This document shows, piece by piece, positions 1 through 11,186 of a DNA stretch of 64,000 bases (within the stretch, counting starts at the first letter, position 1; the number at the start of each line of letters is the position of its first letter). The stretch is from Cordilura impudica (taxonomy: Eukaryota > Arthropoda > Insecta > Diptera > Scathophagidae): positions 166,902,479 through 166,966,478 of the forward strand of contig OY821519.1 of NCBI GenBank assembly GCA_963682025.1. The letters run 5' to 3'. A program made the position numbers and the translations under genes. Below the pieces are notes generated by a model. It did no database searches, was not told where the DNA came from, and saw nothing but the letters and a program-made list of their open reading frames with translations.

Positions 1-1822
1 ATATTATATTATATTATATTATATTATATTATATTATATTATATTATATTATATTATATTATATTATATTATATTATATTATATTATATTATATTATATT
101 ATATTATATTATATTATATTATATTATATTATATTATATTATATATATTATATTATATTATATTATATTATATTATATTATATTATATTATATTATATTA
201 TATTATATTATATTATATTATATTATATTATATTATATTATATTATATTATATTATATTATATTATATTATATTATATTATATTATATTATATTATATTA
301 TATTATATTATATTATATTATATTATATTATATTATATTATATTATATTATATTATATTATATTATATTATATTATATTATATTATATTATATTATATTA
401 TATTATATTATATTATATTATATTATATTATATTATATTATATTATATTATATTATATTATATTATATTATATTATATTATATTATATTATATTATATTA
501 TATTATATTATATTATATTATATTATATTATATTATATTATATTATATTATATTATATTATATTATATTATATTATATTATATTATATTATATTATATTA
601 TATTATATTATATTATATTATATTATATTATATTATATTATATTATATTATATTATATTATATTATATTATATTATATTATATTATATTATATTATATTA
701 TATTATATTATATTATATTATATTATATTATATTATATTATATTATATTATATTATATTATATTATATTATATTATATTATATTATATTATATTATATTA
801 TATTATATTATATTATATTATATTATATTATATTATATTATATTATATTATATTATATTATATTATATTATATTATATTATATTATATTATATTATATTA
901 TATTATATTATATTATATTATATTATATTATATTATATTATATTATATTATATTATATTATATTATATTATATTATATTATATTATATTATATTATATTA
1001 TATTATATTATATTATATTATATTATATTATATTATATTATATTATATTATATTATATTATATTATATTATATTATATTATATTATATTATATTATATTA
1101 TATTATATTATATTATATTATATTATATTATATTATATTATATTATATTATATTATATTATATTATATTATATTATATTATATTATATTATATTATATTA
1201 TATTATATTATATTATATTATATTATATTATATTATATTATATTATATTATATTATATTATATTATATTATATTATATTATATTATATTATATTATATTA
1301 TATTATATTATATTATATTATATTATATTATATTATATTATATTATATTATATTATATTATATTATATTATATTATATTATATTATATTATATTATATTA
1401 TATTATATTATATTATATTATATTATATTATATTATATTATATTATATTATATTATATTATATTATATTATATTATATTATATTATATTATATTATATTA
1501 TATTATATTATATTATATTATATTATATTATATTATATTATATTATATTATATTATATTATATTATATTATATTATATTATATTATATTATATTATATTA
1601 TATTATATTATATTATATTATATTATATTATATTATATTATATTATATTATATTATATTATATTATATTATATTATATTATATTATATTATATTATATTA
1701 TATTATATTATATTATATTATATTATATTATATTATATTATATTATATTATATTATATTATATTATATTATATTATATTATATTATATTATATTATATTA
1801 TATTATATTATATTATATTATA
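1..1822. repeat. (ATATT)n pentanucleotide satellite
   Basis: An almost perfect tandem array of the 5-bp unit ATATT fills the first 1.8 kb and probably continues to the left of the window. There is one slip near 142-150, where an extra AT changes the phase; no other interruption was seen. It ends in a T-run (1823-1843). It has no coding potential. Such arrays are typical of heterochromatic or intergenic simple satellites in insects. The exact length may be an assembly estimate. Confidence 0.97.
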
Positions 1823-1843
1823 TTTTTTTTTTTTTTTTTTTTT

Positions 1844-1940
1844 AATTAATCAACACTCAGGGGATGCCCCCTACAGATGCAGTGCATTGTGTTGATCTTA
1901 GGAAAATAGGTTAAGGAGGAAAGAGGCAGTAGTGTGTTCA
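1844..1940. other. Short unique spacer, nothing recognised
   Basis: Mixed-composition sequence between the satellite T-run and the SINE-like copy. No ORF, RNA or repeat was seen. Confidence 0.5.
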
Positions 1941-2038
1941 TTTTTTTTTTTTTTTTTTTTTTTTTTGCAGCGACAGAATCGAACCCACGACCCCTCACAT
2001 GAAAGGCGAGCACGCTACCTACTCACCTAGAGGGGCGC
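1941..2038 (-). mobile_element. tRNA-derived SINE-like retroposon (tRNA-Glu-like head, poly-A tail)
   Basis: Read on the minus strand, 2038 to 1967 resembles a tRNA. There is a D-arm/A-box-like GGTGAGTAGGTAGC, an anticodon stem CTCGC/GTGAG enclosing the loop CTTTCAT (anticodon TTC, Glu-like), and a near-perfect B box GGTTCGATTCT. A 26-nt A tail (T-run 1941-1966 on the plus strand) follows directly. The acceptor stem pairs only partly and no CCA is needed for this reading. A tRNA head joined to a poly-A tail is the mark of a tRNA-derived SINE or a retroposed tRNA rather than a working tRNA gene. No tRNA-unrelated body was seen, so it is either a very short SINE or a tRNA retropseudogene. Confidence 0.7.
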
Positions 2039-2801
2039 TTATGGCCCACAAGCAGTGTTGTATTTTCATATGTTTGTCATGCAGAAATAGAACCTGTTCT
2101 AATTGAAAAATGTACATGTGACTTTCCCCATGTATTGTACATAAACAATGTTTCATATGTATCACACGATGTGTACAACTTTTGTTGTGGGAAAATTTGA
2201 CAGTACATATGTAAAAAAACACACCATGCAATAGCACCTTTAGCATTTTTTGATGGTGTTTAGATTTCACTTGTTTTGGCAATTTTTGTGTTTGTCTGCT
2301 GCTGAGGACAGAGTTCTTGGCTTTTATAAAATAAATAAAAAATAAAATAGAGTTCAGTTTTTAAGTTGGAAGGTAGAACTCAAGCCCACATAGTTGGGTA
2401 AAGATTTTGTTTTAAAAGCAAAAATGTTTTAAATAAATTTGTATTATTTTATAATAAGTTACTAGGTGTTTTAAATAAAATAAAAGTAATTGGTACTGAT
2501 TAAATAAGTTAATAATTGTTATAAATAAAATTAATCAAGCAAACTGTTCATGAAAAGTGTTCATGAAAAGTGTTCCCTGACTTAATATTTTGTAAACTGA
2601 AGTAGATAATTGCATGTGAGTACAAACATTAAAATGGTCATAACCATTAAAATATCATAACAACAAGATTAACTTAAAATCTTAAAATAAATCAACACTA
2701 AACAAGAACACAAACTAGAACACATTAAACATTAATAAATAATAACAAGTAAACCAACATAAAATAATTTATATAAGAATGAATATCATTTATTATTGTT
2801 A
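2039..2801. other. AT-rich intergenic stretch, no gene seen
   Basis: No coding region is supported. The only structure noticed is a 13-bp perfect tandem doublet (GTTCATGAAAAGT) at 2546-2571. Confidence 0.6.
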
Positions 2802-3510
2802 AGTGCGTTTACATCTAAGGAAAATCTAGCAAATTTTAGTTGAAATCTATTTCAAAATCTATACCGTTTACATCTAACTTTTTTGATATTTTGTGAGATT
2901 TTGTTTCCACAACAATAAACAGCTGATTAAAATAAAACATATAAACTAGAAATACCAAAAATGAACAAAATAGTAGGAAAATGGAAATATGGAAAATTCT
3001 AAAAAGGAGAAGATTTTATAATTATATTATGCATCAAAAATGAAAAAATCACAAACTGAAATAGAAACTTTGCGAAAAAATCAGCGTTTGTAAATGTATT
3101 GTTTAAACAGCAGAAACAAATTCATTTTCCACAATTATAATTAAGCAGATTGGAATGGCCACATGTCAGTATAAAAAGTTATAACTTTGCAATAACTAAA
3201 TATTTTTTTGTTATAGATTCATTATTTTTTTTTTGTAAATAATTAATATTTTATTTCCTTTTTATTCAACTTGTTTACTTTTGTTTTTAATGTCAATTTT
3301 TCAGTCCTTGCGTTGTAGTTTTCTACTACAATATTAAAAATAACACAGTAGTATCATTTAGTAGTGCCCAATTTTAACAAGATTTTGTGAGATTTTGCAC
3401 AAATCTAGTAACAAGCTAGATTTTGTTTTGTATAGGAAATCTAGTAAAACTGAGCTAGATTTCGCTCGAAATCTCGTATATATTAGATTTTGCTTAGTTG
3501 TGAACGCACT
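2802..3510. mobile_element. 709-bp MITE with imperfect TIRs
   Basis: The left end AGTGCGTTTACATCTAAG is matched in inverted orientation by the right end, which reads AGTGCGTTCACAACTAAG on the other strand. Similarity continues for about 27 bp to AAAATCTA. The internal sequence is AT-rich with no ORF. TTA precedes the left end and ATTA follows the right end, compatible with a TWA target duplication with one base of uncertainty, as in PIF/Harbinger-type MITEs. Both subterminal regions also contain several AAATCTAG-like motifs in both orientations. The superfamily assignment is inference. Confidence 0.72.
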
Positions 3511-4529
3511 ATTAGTTTACTTCATATATTTCTCTTATTACAAATAAGAGTTGCCATATGACAACAGAAAACAAAGATTTTGCTCAAGTTGGTTGAGAGA
3601 CGAGCAGCTAATGCGATGGCTGGAACAGTGGCTATGTTCTATAACTATCACATAGGAAAGTTTTCACATGGAACGTATAAAATGAAACATTTACTTTTAA
3701 GTATTTACATACATTTTTTTTACAATTATTCAGAGGCGATAGGGGCTTTTGGTGTTATTTAGGAGAAATATTTTTTTGCGGTCGAGCCTATTTTCGAGTT
3801 ATGGACCGACAAAGCTTTGACTTTTATTTGTACATAACTTTACTTATTATAGGATTACAGCAACATATATATCATTAGAAAACTTGCTTGAGTGCCTTTC
3901 ATTTGGTATTTCAAAATTCGAAATCCATTAACCCGTTATGAACCAATTGATTTTTTTTTGTATTTTTGTAATTTTTTTTTCGAAAACGTCCCATTATATC
4001 ATTAAATGATCAATATAATATTGGTACTTACAACAACTGAATGAAAGCTGGGTCCACTAGCTTCATTTCGATGTACGTTTTGACCTCTTAGCCCTTTCAG
4101 GACCGGAGATACTAGGGATTTTGCCTAAACATTTTATTTATTTTTTGGCGAAATTAACCCACAATATATTATTCTACTCTTGTTTATCGTCCTATTATGA
4201 AAATTTTTTTTGAAAAAATCGCTCAATAATCTGTTAGTTTTTTATGTTACTTTCAGGTTATTCTTATGTAATTATTATGATATTATTATCTTACTTTTTA
4301 CCTTATTTTTCTTCGTTTTTATGTTATTTGTGCATTATTGAAATTGAAAACGTACAAATTAAAAATAGAATTTTATTTTTTGAAAAATTGTAGTAGTATA
4401 GGGGAGAAAAAAAGTGGGTGTAGGGAAAAAAGGGATTTTTTTCAAAAGCGTAGAGATTTTTGAAAAAATCTCCTGGCAACACTTACTAGTCATCTGAGGG
4501 TTTACCTCATTTACACAAGGAGTTTTGAA
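3511..4529. other. Intergenic stretch, no gene seen
   Basis: AT-rich with long T runs and a small palindrome around CTCTTATTACAAATAAGAG (3532-3550). Short open frames have no recognisable content. The true 5' end of the following Jockey-type element may lie within its last part. Confidence 0.5.
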
Positions 4530-4654
4530 AAACTTTTCAAATGAGAAGACGTATTTTCTTTTTTTTTGACGGAGAATTTTCTTGAAAAAAACTTTTTAAA
4601 TAAAACTTTCTACAACATATTATTTGTACAACTTGCGTTGAGTGAAAAGCTCCA

Positions 4655-5998
4655 ATGGAAGCGGATGATGAAGTGGCGACGATCAACCGGTCCCCGGCTT
4701 TGAGTGACACTTGTATTTTGTGTGGCGATGCAAAATGTAAAAATGGTGATAAATGTACAAGGAAAAGGCGAAGATGTGGCAATGCATCCTCTCCATCTAT
4801 GATTGATGTCACTAATCTATATGGCAATGCCAATACTACTTCCTCTCAATGTTATAATCGATTTGCGTTACTTGGCCAATTGGAAATTGAAGACGATAGT
4901 GATAACATCGCTCGCAACATCAATGACAATCGCAACAATGCAAAAAATAAAAACGATATAACTTCAATAAGAAAACAGTTTTGTCCACCAATAATTCTAT
5001 ACAATGTCAACATAAAGACCCTCGTAGACCAGTTGGAAGCAAAGACCCCAGAAATTACATTTAAAATTAAAAATGTTAACAAACATAAGAGCAAGCTTTT
5101 TATTTCAGATATCAAGGTGTACACTGAAATGATGACCCTCCTCAGAGATAAGAAAATTAATTCCTACTCCTTCACACCTAAAGAATTACAGCAATTGTCA
5201 TTTGTGGTTCGTGGTCTATATTATAAATCAGATACAGAGGAAATTAAAGTGGCTCTTGATGCAGTGATTCCCAACGTGGTTTCAAAAGTCACAAAATTCA
5301 ACACCAATTATTCCATCAAAAGTAAAATAGATACAGGTCTCTTTTTAATAACTCTTTTACCTGATAAAGGACTTAAGGACATTTCCCACGTAAAACATCT
5401 GTTAAGCCAGACGATTGTATGGGAGAGGCCTAATCGTAAAGAACGTGAAATTCAATGCAGAAGATGCCAACTTTGGGGTCATATGGCCAAAAATTGTAAC
5501 ATAGAATTTAAATGCGTCAAATGCGATCAAAGCCATGAACCTGGAAAGTGTTCTAGAATCAATAATGAAAGTTCTGATGTAGTATGTGTCAATTGCGGTG
5601 ACTCTGGTCATCCAGCAAATTGGAAGGGCTGCTCATCATATAAAAAATATGTTGGAAATAAAAATGCTAAACTAAAGGAAGCGCGAGAGAGAAAAGAAAC
5701 TGAAAATTTCAAAATTGCCAACACAAGTTCAACTTCTGCTGTATCCCCAGGTATATCGTATGCCAGCCAATTTTATGGGCAACGAAATTTTGACTTGAAT
5801 CTTAACCAACAAAATGGTAAGCCATCCATTATAAATCAATTTTTAAGCCTTGCAAAATACTTTATACAACCAGATGAAATGACTCTAGAGCAGGAGATCC
5901 AAAAGTTTTTAAATGAATATACATCATTGACGAAGGAGGTGGCCAAAGCTGAGTTTAAACGGTTACTAACAAAAGTGCAAAATTCTTATGAACCGTAA
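4655..5998 (+). CDS. Jockey-type ORF1 (Gag-like nucleic-acid-binding protein)
   Basis: A 447-residue open frame starting at an ATG. Residues about 180-240 (VVRGLYYKSDTEEIK and following) match the PRE_C2HC region typical of Jockey-clade ORF1 proteins. It is followed by three CCHC-type knuckles at about residues 268-281 (CRRCQLWGHMAKNC), 287-299 and 311-326. In this family the protein coats the element RNA and accompanies ORF2 in the ribonucleoprotein. The C-terminal third is polar and ends in a charged helix-like stretch. The stop lies 8 nt inside ORF2, whose ATG is at 5988, so coupled re-initiation is likely. This is the only long Jockey frame here without a lesion, so it could still be translated, but the element cannot move by itself. 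Confidence 0.85.
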   Translation: MEADDEVATINRSPALSDTCILCGDAKCKNGDKCTRKRRRCGNASSPSMIDVTNLYGNANTTSSQCYNRFALLGQLEIEDDSDNIARNINDNRNNAKNKNDITSIRKQFCPPIILYNVNIKTLVDQLEAKTPEITFKIKNVNKHKSKLFISDIKVYTEMMTLLRDKKINSYSFTPKELQQLSFVVRGLYYKSDTEEIKVALDAVIPNVVSKVTKFNTNYSIKSKIDTGLFLITLLPDKGLKDISHVKHLLSQTIVWERPNRKEREIQCRRCQLWGHMAKNCNIEFKCVKCDQSHEPGKCSRINNESSDVVCVNCGDSGHPANWKGCSSYKKYVGNKNAKLKEARERKETENFKIANTSSTSAVSPGISYASQFYGQRNFDLNLNQQNGKPSIINQFLSLAKYFIQPDEMTLEQEIQKFLNEYTSLTKEVAKAEFKRLLTKVQNSYEP

Positions 5999-8788
5999 AT
6001 GTTTTAATTTTGTAACATACAATGTAAGGTCGCTTATAGATACAAGTCGGCGTTTAGAATTATCAAATTTCCTATTTCATAATAAAATTGACATAGCATT
6101 CATACAAGAATGTCACCTTCGTGGTACATCAAATATTATAATTAACGGTTACAACTTTATATACGACTTTTCAAATATCGGCGTTGCAATAGCTATTAAA
6201 GACTCAATAGCCTTCAGCCGGATTAACATAGATATACCCGAGTTCAATAGTGTCTTTATTCAAATGGAGTTAAACATCGAGAGCGAACGTAAAACTTTTC
6301 TGTTCGGTTCAATCTACATTCCTTCAACCTTAATGGGAACAAGATTTATGAAGGTCTTAGTAAAATCGTCAATTTTTCAATGCGTTATGATGGTTTCTTA
6401 ATCGGAGGTGACCTCAACTCCAAAAATACTGCATGGGGAGATCAAACAGAAAATGGCAATGGGAGAACATTATTTAAGTGGCTTGAGGACAACTTATTAG
6501 ACGTTTTTAGACTAGCAGACATCTTTTCCAAATGGATCTTCTTTCCTGGATCATTTCTTGGTAAGCCCCAAGCTTTTCAATCCTGTTTCTTCAACTTTTA
6601 ATATATCATCTTTGTCAACATTTCGGACCACTTCCCAATCAAATTGGAAATAATTTTTAATGCATTTGATTTTATTACGAGTTCTCCTATATTTTTTACA
6701 TCGTACAAGAATACGAACTGGAGAAATTTTCAAAGAGACATGGAAATTGACACCTCTTCTATAATGCCCCCCACAAACCTAAAATTAGACAACGACGAAA
6801 TAAACCTTCTGATTGATGAATTCACATCGGTTTGCAACAGAATTTCAAATTCTCACTCTGAAAAAATCCAGATTAAAAATCATAAAATTCTTACATCGGA
6901 AAAAATTAAAAAGTTCTTCAATATTAAACATAGGTGGCAAAAGGATCTTCAGAAAATATACCACCGTGCTGGCAACAGACTTGGTCATGATTATTTAATC
7001 CTTTCAAAACAAATTCAATTACTAAAAATTATTATAAAGGAACTTGTAAATCTGGAACATGCCGAAAGGTTTAGCCAACGTCTCATGAAAATTAAACCTG
7101 GTCCTACAGCCTTTAAGGAAATTTTTAGAATCACCGGCAATAGGAAAACACCATTTTGCAACAGCCTTACAATCGGCAACAATACCGTTACAGATGACAA
7201 AGAAAAGTGTGAGCTATTTAAAGAATTTTATTCGAACATTTACAAAGAAGTATTACTGAAAATCCTCCAAATGATCTTGAATGCTGTCTACCATTATATA
7301 TTTCCAATGTACCACCTTCAATTTATTCTTTTGACGGCTCTTTCAGTGCTCTAGATAATGAAGACTCTTTACATTTTGTAAATTTGGATACAGTAAAACA
7401 CATTGTAAAGAACATTAAGAACAAACACTCATCTGGTCTGGATGGCATCTCCAATTTCCTAATAAGAAAATTCCCCGATAAATCTTTGGAATTCTTAACA
7501 ATTATATTCAATAACTGTCTAAATAACGGATATTTTCCGAAAAAATGGAAATTAGGAAAAATCCTACCATTGAAAAAAAAAGAAAAAAGTCAGAGTCTTG
7601 ATGATTTCAGACCTATTTCTCTGCTTTCTAACTTAGGAAAAATATTTGAACACATCATTAAACAAAAACTTGAAGATCAGCTGATAATTGACCCCATATC
7701 TTGTTTCCAATTTGGGTTTAGACAGTCTCACTCAACGCAGCATGCACTTTTGAAATTTCATGCAGATGTAACAAACAGCCTGAGGAACCAAAAGTGTACA
7801 GTAGCGGTATCCTTAGACATCCAGAAAGCATTCGACACTGCATGTCATAAGGGTATTTTATATAAACTTGTAGGCGTAGGCGTTGACCCCTCGCAAAATT
7901 GTTATCCAGTTTCTTTTTCGAACGTAAATTCTGCATCCAGATAAACGAAGCTTGCTCAGGTATGGGTTCAGTTAGCAGTGGCGTCCCACAAGGAAGTGTA
8001 CTGGCTCCTTTTCTCTTCAATCTATATCTTCATGATTTCCCACACGAGGTTCAGGATTCTAAAGCTTTGCTCTATGCTGATGACTGCTTAATATTTTCTC
8101 ATGACGAATTACCCAGTGCGGCTCTGAATAAATCGGCATCCCATCTCTCAGTAATATATGAATATTATATAACCTGGGTATATGCATATATTCAAATAAA
8201 TCAGAAGCTATCTGCATAAGAAACGCTTCTGGTAAATGCTCAAGATTTGTTGTTCCCGAAAGCAAACGTCTTCATCTTTTTCTCAATGGAACGGAGATTC
8301 CATTCAGATCCAACATCAAATACCTTGGAGTTACATTTGAGAAGCTGTTGAAATTTAATAAACATGGCAGAGCCATATTAGCCAAAAGTAAACGTATTGC
8401 TGGAATGTTTTCACGACTGCTGAATAGCAACCATCTTCCCCAAAATACCAAACTCCTCATTTATAAAGTTGCCATAAGGTCAGTACTTTCATACGCTTTT
8501 CCAATTTGGTTCACCATTTCCCCATCAGTTGCCAAAGATATAGAAATTTTCGAAAGGCGAATCCTGCGACGGTGCATTAATAGGAACTTCGAAACCTACA
8601 CAAAACGTTATTCCAATAAATTTATCTACAAGAAAGCAGCTGTAACCCCTTTTTGTCAGTATGGGTTTTCTCTACAGAAAAAGTTTATTGAAAAATTGGC
8701 TAATCATGACAACGTTTTGATGAACGAGATTTACGACCTTGAGGCTGATTTTAATTGGATACAAATTACTTGTCCCCAGTGGGCATAA
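5988..8788 (+). pseudogene. Jockey-type ORF2 (endonuclease-reverse transcriptase), multiply broken
   Basis: The ATG at 5988 overlaps the end of ORF1. The endonuclease N-terminus (FVTYNVRSL, then FIQECHL) reads to about 6390, where a frameshift occurs. It resumes with GGDLNSKNTAWG, reaches an in-frame stop at 6599-6601, and continues with the endonuclease SDHFPI motif. A further frame change lies at about 7250-7380. The RT follows with FRPISLLSNLGKIFE, then GFRQSHSTQHAL, then LDIQKAFD. There is another shift at about 7890-7940, then SGVPQGSVLAP and the catalytic YADD at about 8077-8088. More shifts occur at about 8220-8350, and the C-terminal part ends near 8788. Family knowledge gives target-primed reverse transcription; the breaks mean no full protein can be made. 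Confidence 0.85.
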
Positions 8789-9195
8789 TTTCATATGGCA
8801 CAAGCTCACCGAATCCAGACTCATGCCAACTACCAGAGTTTTACCAGAAAACTTCCCCAAGAACCCACAGAGGTTGAGTTCCACCGGGTATGCAGTCGGT
8901 ATAATTAAAACTTTCATATGCACCCATCTTTCTTTTCTTTTTTTTTATCTAATTTTTACCAATATTTGGTGATTTAGTTTAACCCATTAATTGTTAAAAT
9001 TCTGTGATAGCTTCTCTTTTTTATATACAAATTCTGTTGAACAGCTGTGTATAAGTATTGTTAAGTATTGTATAAGTTATTGTTAAGTGTTAATTAGTTT
9101 TAGGAATTTTTTTATTTTTATTTTTCTTGTTATTGTTATCAGATCTACTCTGAAAGACACTGTCAATGTCGGGAGCAAACATTGTAATCTATATA

Positions 9196-9771
9196 AATTA
9201 CTTTCCTGCCCAATTCCGACAAATTAAAACAAAGATTTAATGCTGGTACTTAACTTGTATTTTAAATTTATTTAATTTTACTATTCATAAAGTTTATTAT
9301 TTTAAAAATTACTCAAATTTATTTAAATGTTTTTACAAAATATTTATCTCGCTATGCGAGCTGAGTTGAATGCCGAAATTGAACTAACCCTTCAATCATT
9401 TTTCAAAACATATTTAAGGAGATCCACAACTTCAAATGCAAATAAAAATAAAAACAATTATGCTTGTCAGCATAACCAGCGTCACACTTTCGTGTGAACG
9501 AAAGGTAAAAACAAAAATGCAAGGTAGCGTCTGGGGCAAGTTAAATATTTTAACTTATAAATTTTTTATTGCGCGTGCAGCGCTCATTTTTAGAGAAATA
9601 TTTTGGGGTTCACATTTCATGTGAACGGAATGTTAAACAAAATGCAAGATAGCGTCTGCTATGAATTTATAATTTTAATTTTAATGTTTTTTGTTGCGCG
9701 TGTAGCGCTCATTTTGCAAATATTTTAATTTTGCCAGGAATTTGGCGTGGTTGCACTTCCGTACCTTAACT
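9196..9771 (-). repeat. 3' LTR of element A
   Basis: A 576-bp copy of the LTR at 16489-17040. On the minus strand it begins AGTTAAGGTACGG and ends AAAGTAATT. It is flanked on the left by the target duplication TATA, and on the env side by the purine tract of the element at about 9772-9783. Confidence 0.9.
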
Positions 9772-9781
9772 GTTCCCCCCT

Positions 9782-10772
9782 TTAAGCATCGGACGTCCTC
9801 GTCGGATCGTAATTTTGAAGGATATTGTTAATTTTTACTTTGCGTTGTCTTTTGGCAAAAATGTATGCGATACAAATTATAAGGATTAGGAGAAAAAGAG
9901 AGGCAGAGGCGTACAATGTTCCTCTTACTTTCAAGTGAAGGTGAGAAATATGGTCCAGATTTTTGATATTTAAATGGTGAAGGTACTGGAGTGATAATAT
10001 AGTGGTATGATCAGTTAAGTTTACAGTATGCGCTATTGGGATTTCAGGGCTTTTAAAAGCGATTTTTCGAAAATTTTTAAACTCTGTAGAATTAACAGTT
10101 AAAGTACTGTGAAAGAAGATGTTTTGTTAGATTTTCGGAAACAACTTTGGATGGCTGGTTGTTTATGATGACGATTCCATCGTCAATTTCCATAAAGGGT
10201 GGCATATTGTGCGCGGATCTAGTGCCGCAAGCGGCTGTGTTATTGTTTAATAAATTGTTGAGGCACGAATTGTTCTTGTGACCCAATATTTCACAAAATG
10301 AAGTTATAGATCTCTTTTTACAATTTTTCAACATAATGTATTTGTAGCCACATTTTGCTACATCATTTGTCTCGAATGATAATGTAATGTTATGGTGAAC
10401 AACAGGAAATATTAGTTTTTTATTAAAAAATTTTACAATTTTAGGAAATTTTATTAAAAATGTGATAATGTTCTCATTCTGTAGGACTTTTAATTTTGAA
10501 TTCACAATTATTTCGCTTACACTTATACTGGAATCTACTTTGGATTTTAAAATAAAATCTATTTCGGAGCTGTCTAGCAAAACGGGATTAATCATTTGCA
10601 TCTTTCCCAGAGTTATGGACAGAGCTATATTATCTAGTTCCCTAAGCACTTCCCTATTTCTTTCGCTTAGCAGACTATAGAGGTATCCTGAATCTATTTC
10701 CGAGGTTTTCACGGTTTTTACAAGTGTATTGACAATGTTAGTTAAGTTATTTGTATTTCAGTGTTTATAATT
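9782..10772 (-). pseudogene. env of element A, C-terminal part (Baculo_F-like)
   Basis: This is the larger part of an errantivirus-type envelope protein, downstream (minus strand) of inserted element C. It contains conserved cysteines and the stretch SAHNMP followed by EIDDGIVIINNQ, which is also found in element B at 58800-58870. A frameshift lies near 10100. After it the frame carries a hydrophobic membrane anchor (about 9850-9905, LFLLILIICIAYIFAKRQRK), a short cytoplasmic tail and a stop at 9782-9784. In this family Env is a membrane fusion glycoprotein. Here it cannot be made because of the insertion and the frameshift. Confidence 0.82.
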
Positions 10773-11105
10773 TGTAGGGTATTTACTGATGATCATTAAT
10801 CTTAACTGTTAGTATAAGCAAAACTATGTATGTAAAACTATATGCAATCGCAATTGAGTACAGGTTTTGACATTGTATATGAGTAACTGTACTAAATATT
10901 GTAGTTATGTAGTTTGTAACAACAACCGCAAAGAGATTACTTTTCGCAAGTACATTGTACATTTATTCTTTTCAACTCACTCACTATTTGTACAGCAAAG
11001 AAATTGTAAGAAAAAAACAGAAGTTAAAATAAGTTACTAATTTTAATAAATTAAATATATAATAAACTATCATCGTGTATTTCATTGAAAGCTGAGTTTA
11101 TTACA
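10773..11105 (+). repeat. 5' LTR of element C
   Basis: 333 bp, TGTAGGG to TTATTACA, preceded by target duplication TAATT. It contains an AATAAA-like context (AATAAATTAAATA) near its end. It differs from the 3' LTR at four positions by eye. Confidence 0.92.
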
Positions 11106-11123
11106 GTGGCGACGAGGATAAAA
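11106..11123 (+). other. Primer binding site of element C
   Basis: GTGGCGACGAGGATAAAA directly abuts the 5' LTR, where the minus-strand primer site is expected. The tRNA was not identified. Confidence 0.6.
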
Positions 11124-11186
11124 CAGTATTAAATTAAAAAAAAAAAAAAAAACTAATAAATATTTCTTTAAAGAAGAAAAGCAAAA

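Larger units (their letters stand above)
4530..9190 (+). mobile_element. Jockey-clade non-LTR retrotransposon, decayed
   Basis: A gag-like ORF1 with PRE_C2HC region and three zinc knuckles overlaps by 11 nt with an ORF2 carrying an AP-type endonuclease and a reverse transcriptase, which is the usual Jockey-clade organisation. ORF1 is open over its full length, whereas ORF2 is broken at least five times. The 5' boundary (about 4500-4655) and the 3' boundary are estimates. The 3' flank runs into the TATA target site of LTR element A at 9192, and no clear poly-A tail was found. Confidence 0.82.

Noticed and set aside
1967..2038. Functional tRNA-Glu gene
   Set aside because: The acceptor stem pairs poorly and a long A tail follows directly, as in retroposed copies.
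3580..3762. 60-codon open frame on the plus strand
   Set aside because: No ATG at the start, no conserved motif, and low-complexity surroundings.
4505..4525. Shared CTCATTTACACAAG between 4508 and 17215
   Set aside because: About 15 bp only, AT-rich, with no similarity beyond; treated as chance.
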